From Nonomuraea soli (GTDB lineage Bacteria > Actinomycetota > Actinomycetes > Streptosporangiales > Streptosporangiaceae), in the NCBI RefSeq assembly GCF_013761175.1, contig NZ_JACDUR010000008.1, positions 578,546 to 642,545 on the forward strand: DNA of 64,000 nucleotides, given 5' to 3'. The notes beneath the pieces are model-generated. The model was not told the origin of the DNA. It did not search any database and saw only the letters and a program-made list of their open reading frames with translations. Positions 17,349-25,800 of this stretch are shown in pieces. How positions within the stretch are numbered: the first letter of the stretch is position 1; each line of letters starts with the position of its first letter. The translations under genes were made by a program, and so were the position numbers.

Positions 17349-19305
17349 AGATCACGACCTGGACGAGGTGGGGGAGGATTCTGGCCACGTCGCGATCGTG
17401 GTGGAGCGGGACGACCACGGGCGTGCCGGGAAGGGCCTTGGCTAGGCGGTCGAGATCGTCGCGGGTGATCGAAGGATCGTCGCCCCACCTGTGGGAGCGC
17501 TCCCAAATCACGCCGTGCTGCCACCGCAGGAGCACACGTTCCAGGCCGTCGCGCAGAGCGGCCCGGCTGGTGAGGCCGGTGGAGACCAGCGGCGGTTCGC
17601 CCGGCACCGACCACACGTACGCGGGGAAACCGGCCGCCGCCGTCGCATCGCCCACCTCGGGTAACTCGCCGGCCAGGGTCAGCTGCTTGACCAGCGGATC
17701 GTCCTCGGGCAGCGGGAAGAAGGGGAGCTCCGCCGGCAGTGCGGCGGCGAGCCGAGCCTCGCCGAGAGCCAGCAACGCGGCCGTCACCGCTCCCGCCCAG
17801 GTCAGCCCCGCCGCCGCCTCAGCCGGAAGCTCTCTGACAGCGACGGCGCGCGGGCGCATGCTCGGCAGCTCCACTCCCCACACGACCTCGGCGTCCAAGG
17901 GCACGGCCCGGGTTCCGTAGGCGGCCAGCGCGGCCAGCAGGCAGCGCAGCCTGGCCCCCGCCCTGTCCTCCGCCCAGCCGTACACGACGTCATCGCCGCC
18001 GATGCCGTACGGGTCGGAGACGATCGCCCTGCACGTGGAGAGAGGCGTCTGGGAGAGCTCCTGCTCGTCCAGCACCCCGATCACGCCCGTCCGCGAGTCC
18101 ACGAGCTCCCCGGCCGCGGCGAGCAGGTCGGCGGCGGGCCGCTCGCCTTCGGCCGGCCATGCGGCGGCGGAGCGCTCGGCTTCGGTCGGCCACGTGACGG
18201 CGGGCCGCTCGCCTTCGGCTAGCCGGGTTGCGGCGGGTCGCTCGTCCTCGGTCGGCCACCTGGCGGCGGGCCGCTCGCCTTCGGTCGGCCACGTCGCGGC
18301 GGGTCGCCGTTCCTCGGTCGGTCGCGGCGGGCCGTGCGCCTGATCCACGGCCGGCCGCGTCGCGGCGGCGAAAGGGAGGAAAGCGTGCGCGGACGTGTCA
18401 AGAGTGCGCAGGTCGATGCGGGTGAGCGCGCGTGCGGGCACCGGGTCGAGGCCCGTCAGGTACGAGAACCTGGCCAGGCTCATCATGGCCGCGACCACCG
18501 AGGGCACGGGCCCGATGAGCAGGTCGTCCGTGACGGCGGCGGGCGGCCTGGCGCCGTCGAGGCCGCTCAGGCGCAGCCACGCCGACTCGGTGTGAGGCGA
18601 GCCGATCGGCGACAGCCATACCTCGTCCGGGCGCACGAGGGCCTGCCCGACGACGACCCCCGCCTCGGCGGCGGCACGTGCCCCCGCCTTCAGCTCCTCC
18701 ACCTCGGTCGACACCTGGAGCAGCACGTCGGCCTCGCCGAGGTCGGCCTCCTGCTGGAAGCGCACCCGTTGCGCCGGATCCCGGCGCGCGGCCTCGGCGA
18801 CCCGATCGAGGTCGCGGGGGCCGCCGCAGATCACGAGCACGTCCCGGCATCCGGTGCTCACGCACGACTCGAGCACCGCCTCCAGGATCGGCCCGCTGCC
18901 AGCCAGGACGAGCCGGCTGCGGCGGTGCCGTTCGAACCGCAGCTCGGGGGAGTCGAGGGCGTAGCCGATGAAGGTGATCTCGGCGGCGTAGGCGGTCTGT
19001 TCTTCGAGGGTCAGCCCGTGGGGCAAGGCTGCGCGGGCGTCGACGACGAAGCGCTGCTCGGCCAGGGTGCCGACGAGGCGTTCGATCATGCCCCGTTTGT
19101 CGTCGGGCAGTCCCGAGGTCAGGTCGCCCAGTGTGCGTTCGCCGGTGAGGGCGGGAGCGAGCCTGGTCAGCCAGGCGTAGGCCTGGGGTCCGCGTACGGT
19201 GCACGCCCCGAACGAGCTGTGGACGTACGCTCCGTCAGGACATTCGACGAAGCGAACGTCCTCGCGTAACCGCGGTCGGAAAGTCCCCTGTGGGAGCGCT
19301 CCCAT
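17338..19305 (-). CDS. Ocin-ThiF-like leader-binding protein (TbtF-like) with internal repeat linker
   Basis: About 655 residues. The N-terminal about 110 residues look like the peptide-recognition winged-helix region; a ThiF/E1-like Rossmann part follows (LVLAGSGPILEAVLESC near residue 138). The C-terminal half resembles ocin-ThiF partners of YcaO enzymes. Such proteins bind the leader and present the core to the cyclodehydratase. A run of about six 11-residue repeats (P-T-E-x-E-R-P-A-A-x-W type) interrupts the middle. ATG 19305 is chosen because a good promoter ends 7 nt upstream, implying a leaderless mRNA, and because codons further up would overlap that promoter. It is the first gene of the RiPP operon. 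Confidence 0.8.
   Translation of the reverse strand: MGALPQGTFRPRLREDVRFVECPDGAYVHSSFGACTVRGPQAYAWLTRLAPALTGERTLGDLTSGLPDDKRGMIERLVGTLAEQRFVVDARAALPHGLTLEEQTAYAAEITFIGYALDSPELRFERHRRSRLVLAGSGPILEAVLESCVSTGCRDVLVICGGPRDLDRVAEAARRDPAQRVRFQQEADLGEADVLLQVSTEVEELKAGARAAAEAGVVVGQALVRPDEVWLSPIGSPHTESAWLRLSGLDGARPPAAVTDDLLIGPVPSVVAAMMSLARFSYLTGLDPVPARALTRIDLRTLDTSAHAFLPFAAATRPAVDQAHGPPRPTEERRPAATWPTEGERPAARWPTEDERPAATRLAEGERPAVTWPTEAERSAAAWPAEGERPAADLLAAAGELVDSRTGVIGVLDEQELSQTPLSTCRAIVSDPYGIGGDDVVYGWAEDRAGARLRCLLAALAAYGTRAVPLDAEVVWGVELPSMRPRAVAVRELPAEAAAGLTWAGAVTAALLALGEARLAAALPAELPFFPLPEDDPLVKQLTLAGELPEVGDATAAAGFPAYVWSVPGEPPLVSTGLTSRAALRDGLERVLLRWQHGVIWERSHRWGDDPSITRDDLDRLAKALPGTPVVVPLHHDRDVARILPHLVQVVICDD
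17492..17505. promoter_or_regulatory. Second copy of TGGGAGCGCTCCCA palindrome (intragenic)
   Basis: A perfect 14-bp palindrome identical to the one at the start of the same gene, here near its 3' end and encoding W-E-R-S. It may be a distal repressor site allowing looping, or a coincidence of coding sequence. Confidence 0.4.
18131..18325. repeat. 33-bp in-frame tandem repeat (about 6 units)
   Basis: Degenerate 33-bp units of GC-rich sequence (core GCGGGCCGCTCGCCTTCGG with variants), each encoding 11 residues of the ocin-ThiF-like protein. Because the unit is a multiple of three, copy changes would not break the frame. Confidence 0.8.
19291..19304. promoter_or_regulatory. LacI/CebR-like operator over RiPP operon start
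   Basis: TGGGAGCGCTCCCA, a perfect palindrome equal to the consensus known for the CebR cellobiose repressor of Streptomyces. It overlaps the start codon of the first thiopeptide gene at about +1 to +14 of the predicted transcript, an ideal blocking position. Which regulator binds it here is not known. Confidence 0.65.
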
Positions 19306-19312
19306 ATAGGGA

Positions 19313-19352
19313 ATGATAAAGGAGAGATCACTTTGCTGCAAGAGTGTGATCT
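19313..19352 (-). promoter_or_regulatory. Promoter of thiopeptide operon with second inverted repeat
   Basis: On the minus strand the -35 is TTGCAG (19336-19341) and the -10 is TATCAT (19313-19318), with 17 bp between. The -10 ends 7 nt before the ATG at 19305, indicating leaderless transcription. AGATCAC (19325-19331) and GTGATCT (19346-19352) form a 7-bp inverted repeat, 14 nt apart, bracketing the -35. This gives a second possible regulator site separate from the CebR-like palindrome. Confidence 0.65.
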
Positions 19353-19490
19353 TCTGACTCCGCGAGCCAGGCCACCACACCGAAGGCGGGCCGGGGGCCG
19401 GTAGCCTCGCCGTTTGAGCGTCTTTGAAGGGACTTTGGAGGGCCCGGCCTCAGGCTTCGCCCATGACTCATCCGAAGAAGCAGGCACGGC

Positions 19491-19886
19491 TCTAAGGAGG
19501 CGGAGCGGGCGCTGGAGCACCTCGTCGACGCCTCCCTCGCCACCGTCGCCGGTCGGCGTTACCGGCTGCACGATCTGATCAGGTTGTTCGCTCGCGAGCG
19601 TGCCCACCAGGAGGAGCCACGCCAGGAGCGCGAGGCCGCGATGCGCCGGGTGCTCGGCGGCTGGCTCTGGCTCGTGCGCCGGCTGGGCGAGGCCGCATCG
19701 AGCGGCGGGCCGGCGCATCACGTAGTTCGAGGCCTGGCACGTCCGCTGGAGGCGGCGGCTCTGGCCGACCCCGGCGCCTGGCTGCGCGCCGAGAAGGAGA
19801 ACCTGGCCGTCGCGGTCGAGCCCGCGGCGGGCATGGATCTCGACGACGTCGCGAGGGAGCTCGCCGCCACCGTGTGCCATTTTTAG
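19491..19886 (+). pseudogene. Remnant of AfsR/SARP-type regulator
   Basis: The frame reads KEAERALEHLVDASLATV, then RRYRLHDLIRLFARERA, continuing to a stop at 19886. This is the winged-helix segment that follows the NB-ARC domain in AfsR/SARP regulators. The N-terminal DNA-binding, BTAD and ATPase parts and the C-terminal TPR part are absent, and no start is credible. It is probably the decayed relic of a pathway activator beside the RiPP operon. The stretch 19381-19490 upstream holds no recognisable gene. Confidence 0.65.
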
Positions 19887-19942
19887 AATAAACGAAGAAA
19901 TTCGATTGGTCCATTCGACAATTTACGGCGTATATTCCCGGC

Positions 19943-20848
19943 GTGAGCGAAGAAAAGGCAGTAAATGTCGGGCCGTCGAAAATCGAAATAGCCTACGAAC
20001 GTTTCGGTGATCCTTCCGCGCCGCCCGTGGTGCTCATCATGGGCATCGGCGTGCAGATGCTCGGCTGGGCCGAGGAGTTCTGCACCGCCCTGGCGGGTGA
20101 GGGGCTGCACGTCATCCGCTTCGACAACCGCGACGTCGGCCTTTCGACGCACCTGCACGATGCTCCCGCTCCCGATCTGCGGGCGGCGATGGCCGGAGAC
20201 CTGACTTCCGCCTCCTACACCCTGTCCGACATGGCCGCCGACACCGTCGGCCTGCTCGACGCGCTCGGGCTCGACAGCGCGCATCTCGTCGGCGGCTCGC
20301 TGGGCGGCGCCATCGCCCAGACGATCGCCGTCGAACACTCCGGGCGGGTCAGGTCGCTGACCTCCGTCATGTCGACGACCGGCGACCTGTTGGTCGGGCA
20401 GGCCAGGCCGGAGGCGCTGGCCGCCATGGCCGGTGGCGGGCCCGCCACCACCCGCCAGGAGGTGATCGACCAGATGTTGCGGGTGTCGCGGGCGGTGCGC
20501 TCACCCGGGTTCGAGCCCGACGAGACGGCGCTCGCCGAGCGAACCGGGCGATCCTTCGACCGCTCCTACGACCCCGTCGGCATCGCCCGCCAGGCCGTGG
20601 CGTCGCTGGCGTCGGGCGACCGTACCGACCGGTTGCGCTCCCTGTCGGTGCCGACGCTGGTGGTGCACGGCGCCGACGACATGATGTGCGACGTCAGCGG
20701 CGGGCACGCCACGGCCGCGGCGATTCCCGGGGCCGAGCTGGTGATCATCGACGGGATGGGCCACGACATCCCGCATGACGTGCGGCCGCGCCTGATCTCG
20801 CTGATCACCGCCCTCGTCGAGCGCGCCGAGAAGGAGCGCCGAGGTTAG
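19943..20848 (+). CDS. Alpha/beta-fold hydrolase
   Basis: A 301-residue esterase/hydrolase of the aclacinomycin-methylesterase-like (RdmC/DhaA) branch. The oxyanion segment is VVLIMGIGVQMLGW. The nucleophile elbow GGSLGG, acid HGADD (about residue 245) and histidine GMGHDIPHD (about 273) complete a catalytic triad. The start is GTG at 19943, in AT-richer leader DNA. Its 3' end overlaps the tail of the convergent NRPS A-T gene by 44 bp. It could process a cluster product, but it may be unrelated; nothing links it to either operon except position. Confidence 0.85.
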   Translation: MSEEKAVNVGPSKIEIAYERFGDPSAPPVVLIMGIGVQMLGWAEEFCTALAGEGLHVIRFDNRDVGLSTHLHDAPAPDLRAAMAGDLTSASYTLSDMAADTVGLLDALGLDSAHLVGGSLGGAIAQTIAVEHSGRVRSLTSVMSTTGDLLVGQARPEALAAMAGGGPATTRQEVIDQMLRVSRAVRSPGFEPDETALAERTGRSFDRSYDPVGIARQAVASLASGDRTDRLRSLSVPTLVVHGADDMMCDVSGGHATAAAIPGAELVIIDGMGHDIPHDVRPRLISLITALVERAEKERRG

Positions 20849-22886
20849 CCGCGCGCCGGCGGGCGGCGCGGTCAGCCGCAGCCGACGCGGCCGACGCGGT
20901 CGACGCGGCATCCGGTGAGCCGCCCGCCATGGGAGCGCCGGGCGCTGTGCCAGGCGCTGTGCCGGGCAAAGCTCCGGGTGACGTGCCGGGCAAAGCTCCG
21001 GGTGACGTGCCGGGCAAAGCTCCGGGCGATGTGCCGGGCGATGTGCCGGGCGACGTGTCCAAAGGCGCTCCCGCCGTCGCTCCCGCCGTCGCTCCCGCCG
21101 TCGCTCCCGCCGTCGCTCCCGCCGTCGCTCGCGGCTCCGAGAGGTGGGCCGCGAGCGACGAGACCGTCGGGAAGGCGTACAGCGTGGTGAGCGGCACGCG
21201 CCGCCCCAGCACCTCCTCCAGGCGCTGCTGCACCCGCCCCATCGCCAGCGAGTCTCCCCCCAGGTCGAAGAAGTTCGTCGCCGCCCCCACCGCGGGCAGG
21301 CCGAGCACCGTGCACCAGATGGCGGCGATCGTGGCGCCGTGCCCGTCGGCGGGGGCCGTGGGGTCGGCCGTCACCGCCACGGGAGCGGGAAGCGCGGCGG
21401 GAGCCGGAAGCGCCGCGGTGTCGATCTTGCCGGTGGGCGTCATCGGGAAGGCGTCGACGCGCACCACCCGCCCCGGGACCATGTAGTCGGGCAGCGTCTC
21501 GCCCAGCGCCTGCCGTACGGCAAGCGGATCGGCCCGCTCGCCGTTGACGTAGGCGACGAGCATGCCGTCCTTGACCGCGACGGCGGCCCTGGCCACGTCG
21601 GGCAGGGCCGCCAGGGCGGCCTCCACCTCGCCGAGCTCCACGCGGTTGCCGCGGATCTTGACCTGGCGGTCGGCCCTGCCCAGGTAGAGCAGGCGGCCGT
21701 CGGGCAGGCGGCGGGCCACGTCGCCCGTGCGGTAGTGGCGCACGCCGTCGGGGTCGACGCCGAAGCGCGGATCGTCGGCCCGCCAGTAGGAGGCCAGGTG
21801 GGCGCTGCGGATGACGATCTCGGCCACGCCGTCGCCGCGCAGCTCGACCTCGGTGCCCTCCAGGGGCAGGCCGATCGGCACCACCCCGGCGCCCACGCCG
21901 TGTCCTGCCTCGATGTCGGCGACGGTCAGGTGGTTCTGCACGGCGAAGGAGATCTCCGTCGCCCCGTAGCCGTTGACGAACACCGCGAAGCCGGGGAAGT
22001 GCCTGACGAACCGTTCGAGGTCGTGCCGTACGACCTCCTCTCCGCCCAGCACGACGGCGCGCACGGTGTCGAGCCGCCGGCCGGGGGCCAGGGAGTCGAG
22101 CAGGTAGCGGTAGACGGTGGGCGTGGAGTGGTAGATGGTCACGCCGTGCTCGCCGAGCAGCGCGGCCAGGCCGTTGAGCCCTTCCCTGTGCAGGTCGACG
22201 GGGACGGCGGCGGCGCCGTTGAGCAGCGCGGAGAAGCCGTCCGTCACGGCCATGTCGAAGCTGAACGACGACAGTACGCTCACCCGGTCGCCCGGCCCGA
22301 TGCGCAGGTTGGCGGTGTGGGTGCGCACCTGGAACAGCGCGTTGCGGTGGGTCTGCACGACGCCCTTGGGCCGGCCGGTGGAGCCGGAGGTGAACAGGAT
22401 GTAGGCGGGCGCGTCGGGGTCGGTCTCGGCGGGGTCGAAGGCGACGTCCTGTCCGGGTGCGGCGAGTGGCGTCACGTGGCGCACGCCGGGAGCCAGCCGC
22501 TCGGCCAGGTCGCGGTGCTCGGGGGCGATGACGACGGCGTCGGGTTCGGCCAGCTCGGCCATCTGCTCCAGCCGCCGCGCCGGATAGCGCGGGTCGAGCG
22601 GCACGTAGAGCGCGCCGGCGCTGAGCGCGCCGAGGATGGCGGCCATGAGGTCGGGGCCGTGGTCGAGCAGGATCGCCACCCGCCTGGCGCCCCGCACGGC
22701 CGCGGCCACCGCCCTGGCCCTGGCGCCGAGCTCGGCGTAGGTGAGGGTCTCCTCGCGCCCGATCACCGCCACCCTGCCGGGGTGGGCGCCGGCGACCTGC
22801 CAGAACCGTCCGTGGATGGTGGCCGCCTCCCACGGCTGGTGGCCGGGGTCGCCGCGGTGCAGGTGGGCGAACTGTCCGGTGGTCAT
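20805..22886 (-). CDS. NRPS adenylation-thiolation (A-T) protein with repeat tail
   Basis: A 693-residue one-module loading-type NRPS protein. The adenylation core motifs are YILFTSGSTGRPKGV, FVNGYGATEISF, YRTGDVARRLPDGRL and PTGKIDTAALP; the carrier protein follows with GGDSLA (phosphopantetheine Ser546). No condensation or release domain is present, so it must act in trans. After the carrier come about 100 residues of low-complexity repeats (A-T-A-G and P-G-x-x-P-G-x-x units) and a basic C-terminus. Start 22886 overlaps the preceding stop (ATGA). It is the last gene of the NRPS-PKS operon. Substrate not predicted. Confidence 0.87.
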   Translation of the reverse strand: MTTGQFAHLHRGDPGHQPWEAATIHGRFWQVAGAHPGRVAVIGREETLTYAELGARARAVAAAVRGARRVAILLDHGPDLMAAILGALSAGALYVPLDPRYPARRLEQMAELAEPDAVVIAPEHRDLAERLAPGVRHVTPLAAPGQDVAFDPAETDPDAPAYILFTSGSTGRPKGVVQTHRNALFQVRTHTANLRIGPGDRVSVLSSFSFDMAVTDGFSALLNGAAAVPVDLHREGLNGLAALLGEHGVTIYHSTPTVYRYLLDSLAPGRRLDTVRAVVLGGEEVVRHDLERFVRHFPGFAVFVNGYGATEISFAVQNHLTVADIEAGHGVGAGVVPIGLPLEGTEVELRGDGVAEIVIRSAHLASYWRADDPRFGVDPDGVRHYRTGDVARRLPDGRLLYLGRADRQVKIRGNRVELGEVEAALAALPDVARAAVAVKDGMLVAYVNGERADPLAVRQALGETLPDYMVPGRVVRVDAFPMTPTGKIDTAALPAPAALPAPVAVTADPTAPADGHGATIAAIWCTVLGLPAVGAATNFFDLGGDSLAMGRVQQRLEEVLGRRVPLTTLYAFPTVSSLAAHLSEPRATAGATAGATAGATAGATAGAPLDTSPGTSPGTSPGALPGTSPGALPGTSPGALPGTAPGTAPGAPMAGGSPDAASTASAASAAADRAARRRAANLGAPSRRARRGR
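20959..21130. repeat. 24-bp and 12-bp tandem repeats in NRPS gene tail
   Basis: Three 24-bp units (GTGCCGGGCAAAGCTCCGGG plus GTGAC or GCGAT) run from 20959 to 21030, followed by two 12-bp GTGCCGGGCGAY units to 21054. Separately, five GTCGCTCCCGCC 12-bp units fill about 21066-21130. All are in frame and encode the protein tail. Confidence 0.85.
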
Positions 22887-25800
22887 GAGCGTGCCGCCAG
22901 TTGCTGGATGCCGATGAGGTCGTCGGGGAGTGCGTCGGGCATGTCGGTGTCGAGCCGGGAGAGCACCCTGGTGCGCAGGCCGATGGCCGCCGCGAGGGCC
23001 AGGCCGGCGCCGCACAGCAGGTAGGCCAGGGCCAGGCCGCGGCCGGGTCCGGTGCCGATGAGGGCGCCGAGCGAGCCGGCCAGCGCGCCCTGCTGCTGCA
23101 TGAGCGGCTCCAAAACGCTGCCGGCCAGCGGCGTCAGCACGCCGAAGCCGAGCGGGAAGGCGGCCCACGAGATGGCCTGGTTGATGGAGATGACGCGGCC
23201 GTGGAATCGCTGCGGCACCTTGATCTGCACGATGGTGGTGTAGACGCCCTGGCTGAGCGCCAGCCCGAAGCCCATGCCGAACAGGCCGAAGGCGATGAGC
23301 GGCAGCGAGGGCCGCAGTCCCGCGACGAAGCAGCAGGCCGCCACGAGCAGGGTGAAGGTCATCAGCCTGACCATGCGCCGCCGGCGCGGGCCGCCCCACA
23401 GGGCCATGAGCAGGCCGCCCAGCACGGTGCCGACGCCTTCCGCGAAGGCGACCGCGCCGACGTCGGCGGTGGTGCCGAAGCCCAGGATCATCGGGGAGAC
23501 CAGGAACAGCGGTGCCGCCAGCAGCAGGTTCAGCACCGAGAAGTAGATCAGCATGGCGCGGAAGCCGCGGTTGCCCCAGGAGTAACGCAGGCCTTCCGCC
23601 ATCTCCTTGAGCAGCGGCTCCCTGCGGCGCCGCCCGAGCAGGTCGGGGAAGCGCACGACCAGGAGCACGGAGATGGCGATCGTGTAGCTGATCACGTCGA
23701 GCACCAGGATGCCGCCCAGCCCGATCGCGGCCAGCATGCCGGCGGCGATGAGCGGCATGACGAGCATGGCGGTGCCGTTGACGAGCTGGGCGACGCCGTT
23801 GGCGTGGCCGAGGTAGCGCTTGGGCGCCAGTTGGGGGATGGCCGCGGTGTAGGCGACGCGTTCGAAGACCGAGGCGATGCTGAGCAGGGAGATCAGCGCC
23901 AGGATGGGTCCGACGCCGGTTCTGCCGCTGAGCACCAGGACCGCCATGATGGCCTCGCAGGCTCCCGCGGCCAGGCTCGACACCAGCAGGAGGCGGCGCC
24001 GGTCGTGCCGGTCGGCCAGCGCCCCTGCCAGGGGCATGGCGATGAGGCCGGGCGCGTAGGCGAGCACGCCGAACAGGCCGAACCAGAAGTAGGAGCCGGT
24101 CTCCATGAAGATCCACACGGGTACGGCCCACTGCGTGAGCGCCGAGCCGAGCAGGGAGAGCAACTGTCCTGAGGTGACGGCCAGGAACCGCCGCAACCCG
24201 GCCTGGGAGGTGTCGGGGGCGGAGCGCTCGGCGACGGCTTCCAGGCGCCAGGTGTCGCCGCCGGCGCTGCCGCCTGGCAGGGCCTGCGGCGTCTCGGTGA
24301 GGATGCGCGCCAGCTCGCCCGCCCGGTGCTTGACGAAGAAGTGCCCCGCCTCGTCCAGCACCACCAGGGCGGTGGTCCCGGTCAGGAAGCCCCACTCCTT
24401 GAAGCGTTCCTGGTGGTAGTCGGTGAGCGGGTCGCGCTCGCCCACCACCGACACGATCGGCGCCCGCAGCGGCGCGGCGCCCTCGTCGAGCAGCCGCGTG
24501 AAGTACGCCTCCGCGTTGCGCGTGTCGTGCCGCATGTTGGCCACGATCCGGTCGGCCTGCGCGGGGTCGAGCTCGTCCATGTCGACGCCCATGCCCTTGA
24601 GCCAGTTGGCGTGGTGCCGGTTGCTCGACTTGGTGTCGAGCCAGGTCAGGAACCTCGCCATGGCGCCGGGCGCCTGCGCGGCAGGGAAGACGCCGCCGGT
24701 GAAGACGGCGCGCACGTCGCGTCCGGCCGCCTCCAGGCGTCTGGCCAGCTCGATCACCAGCGCGCCGCCGACGCCGCAGTGGCCGTACAGGACGATCGGG
24801 CCGCCGACCCGGTCGAGGATCTCCTCGGTCGAGCGGGTGGCCAGTTCCTCGAAGGGCAGCGCCTCCTCGTCGACGCCGACGTCGTGGCCGGGGATGGCCA
24901 GGGAGTACAGGGCGTGGCCCTCGGGCAGCGCCTCGGCCAGCGGTAGGTAGACGACCGCGCTGCCTCCGCCGTACGGCACGCAGACGATCGACTGGGTGAC
25001 CTGGCGCGAGGGCCTGGTCAGCTCGTGCAGCATGCCGCGTTCGGCCACCGCCGGGCCCTCGACGAGCTCGGCGAGCTGCCTGATGGTGGGTGACTGGAAC
25101 AGGTCCATGACGCTGACCTGCCGCCCGGTGGAGGCGGTGAGCCTGCGCAGCTTGGCGACGACCTGGGTGGCCAGCAGGGAGTGGCCGCCGAGTTCGAAGA
25201 AGTCGTCGTCGATGCCGACGCCGTCGATGCCGAGCACCTCGGTCCAGATGGCGGCGATGTCGTGCTCGGTCGCGGTGCGCGGGGCGACGCTCTCGCCGAC
25301 GAGCAGGCGCTGGCCCTCGGGGGCGGGCAGCGACTTGCGGTCGAGCTTGCCGTTGGTGGTCTGCGGGAAACGGTCCATGGTGACGAACGCGGTGGGCACC
25401 ATGTGGTCGGGCAGGCGTTTGCGCAGCTCGACGCGCAGCTGCGCAAGGTCGGGCTCGGTGTCGACCGCCAGGTAGCCGACCAGCCGCTTGTCACCCGGGT
25501 TGTCCTCGCGCACGAGCACGACGGCGTCGCGCACGCCGTCCTGGTCGCGCAGCGCCGACTCGATCTCGCCCAGCTCGATGCGCAGGCCGCGCAGCTTGAT
25601 CTGGCCGTCGGTGCGGCCGAGGAACTCCAGGGTGCCGTCTGGCCGCCAGCGGGCCAGGTCGCCGGTGCGGTAGAGCCGGCTGCCCGGCGGGCCGTACGGG
25701 TCGGGCACGAAGCGGTCGGCGGTCAGGGACGGCCGCCGGTGGTAGCCGCGCGCGACCTGGACGCCGCCGACGCACAGCTCGCCGGCCACGCCGGGCGGCT

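Noticed and set aside
20959..21130. Possible CRISPR array
   Set aside because: Units are contiguous without unique spacers and encode protein; no cas genes.
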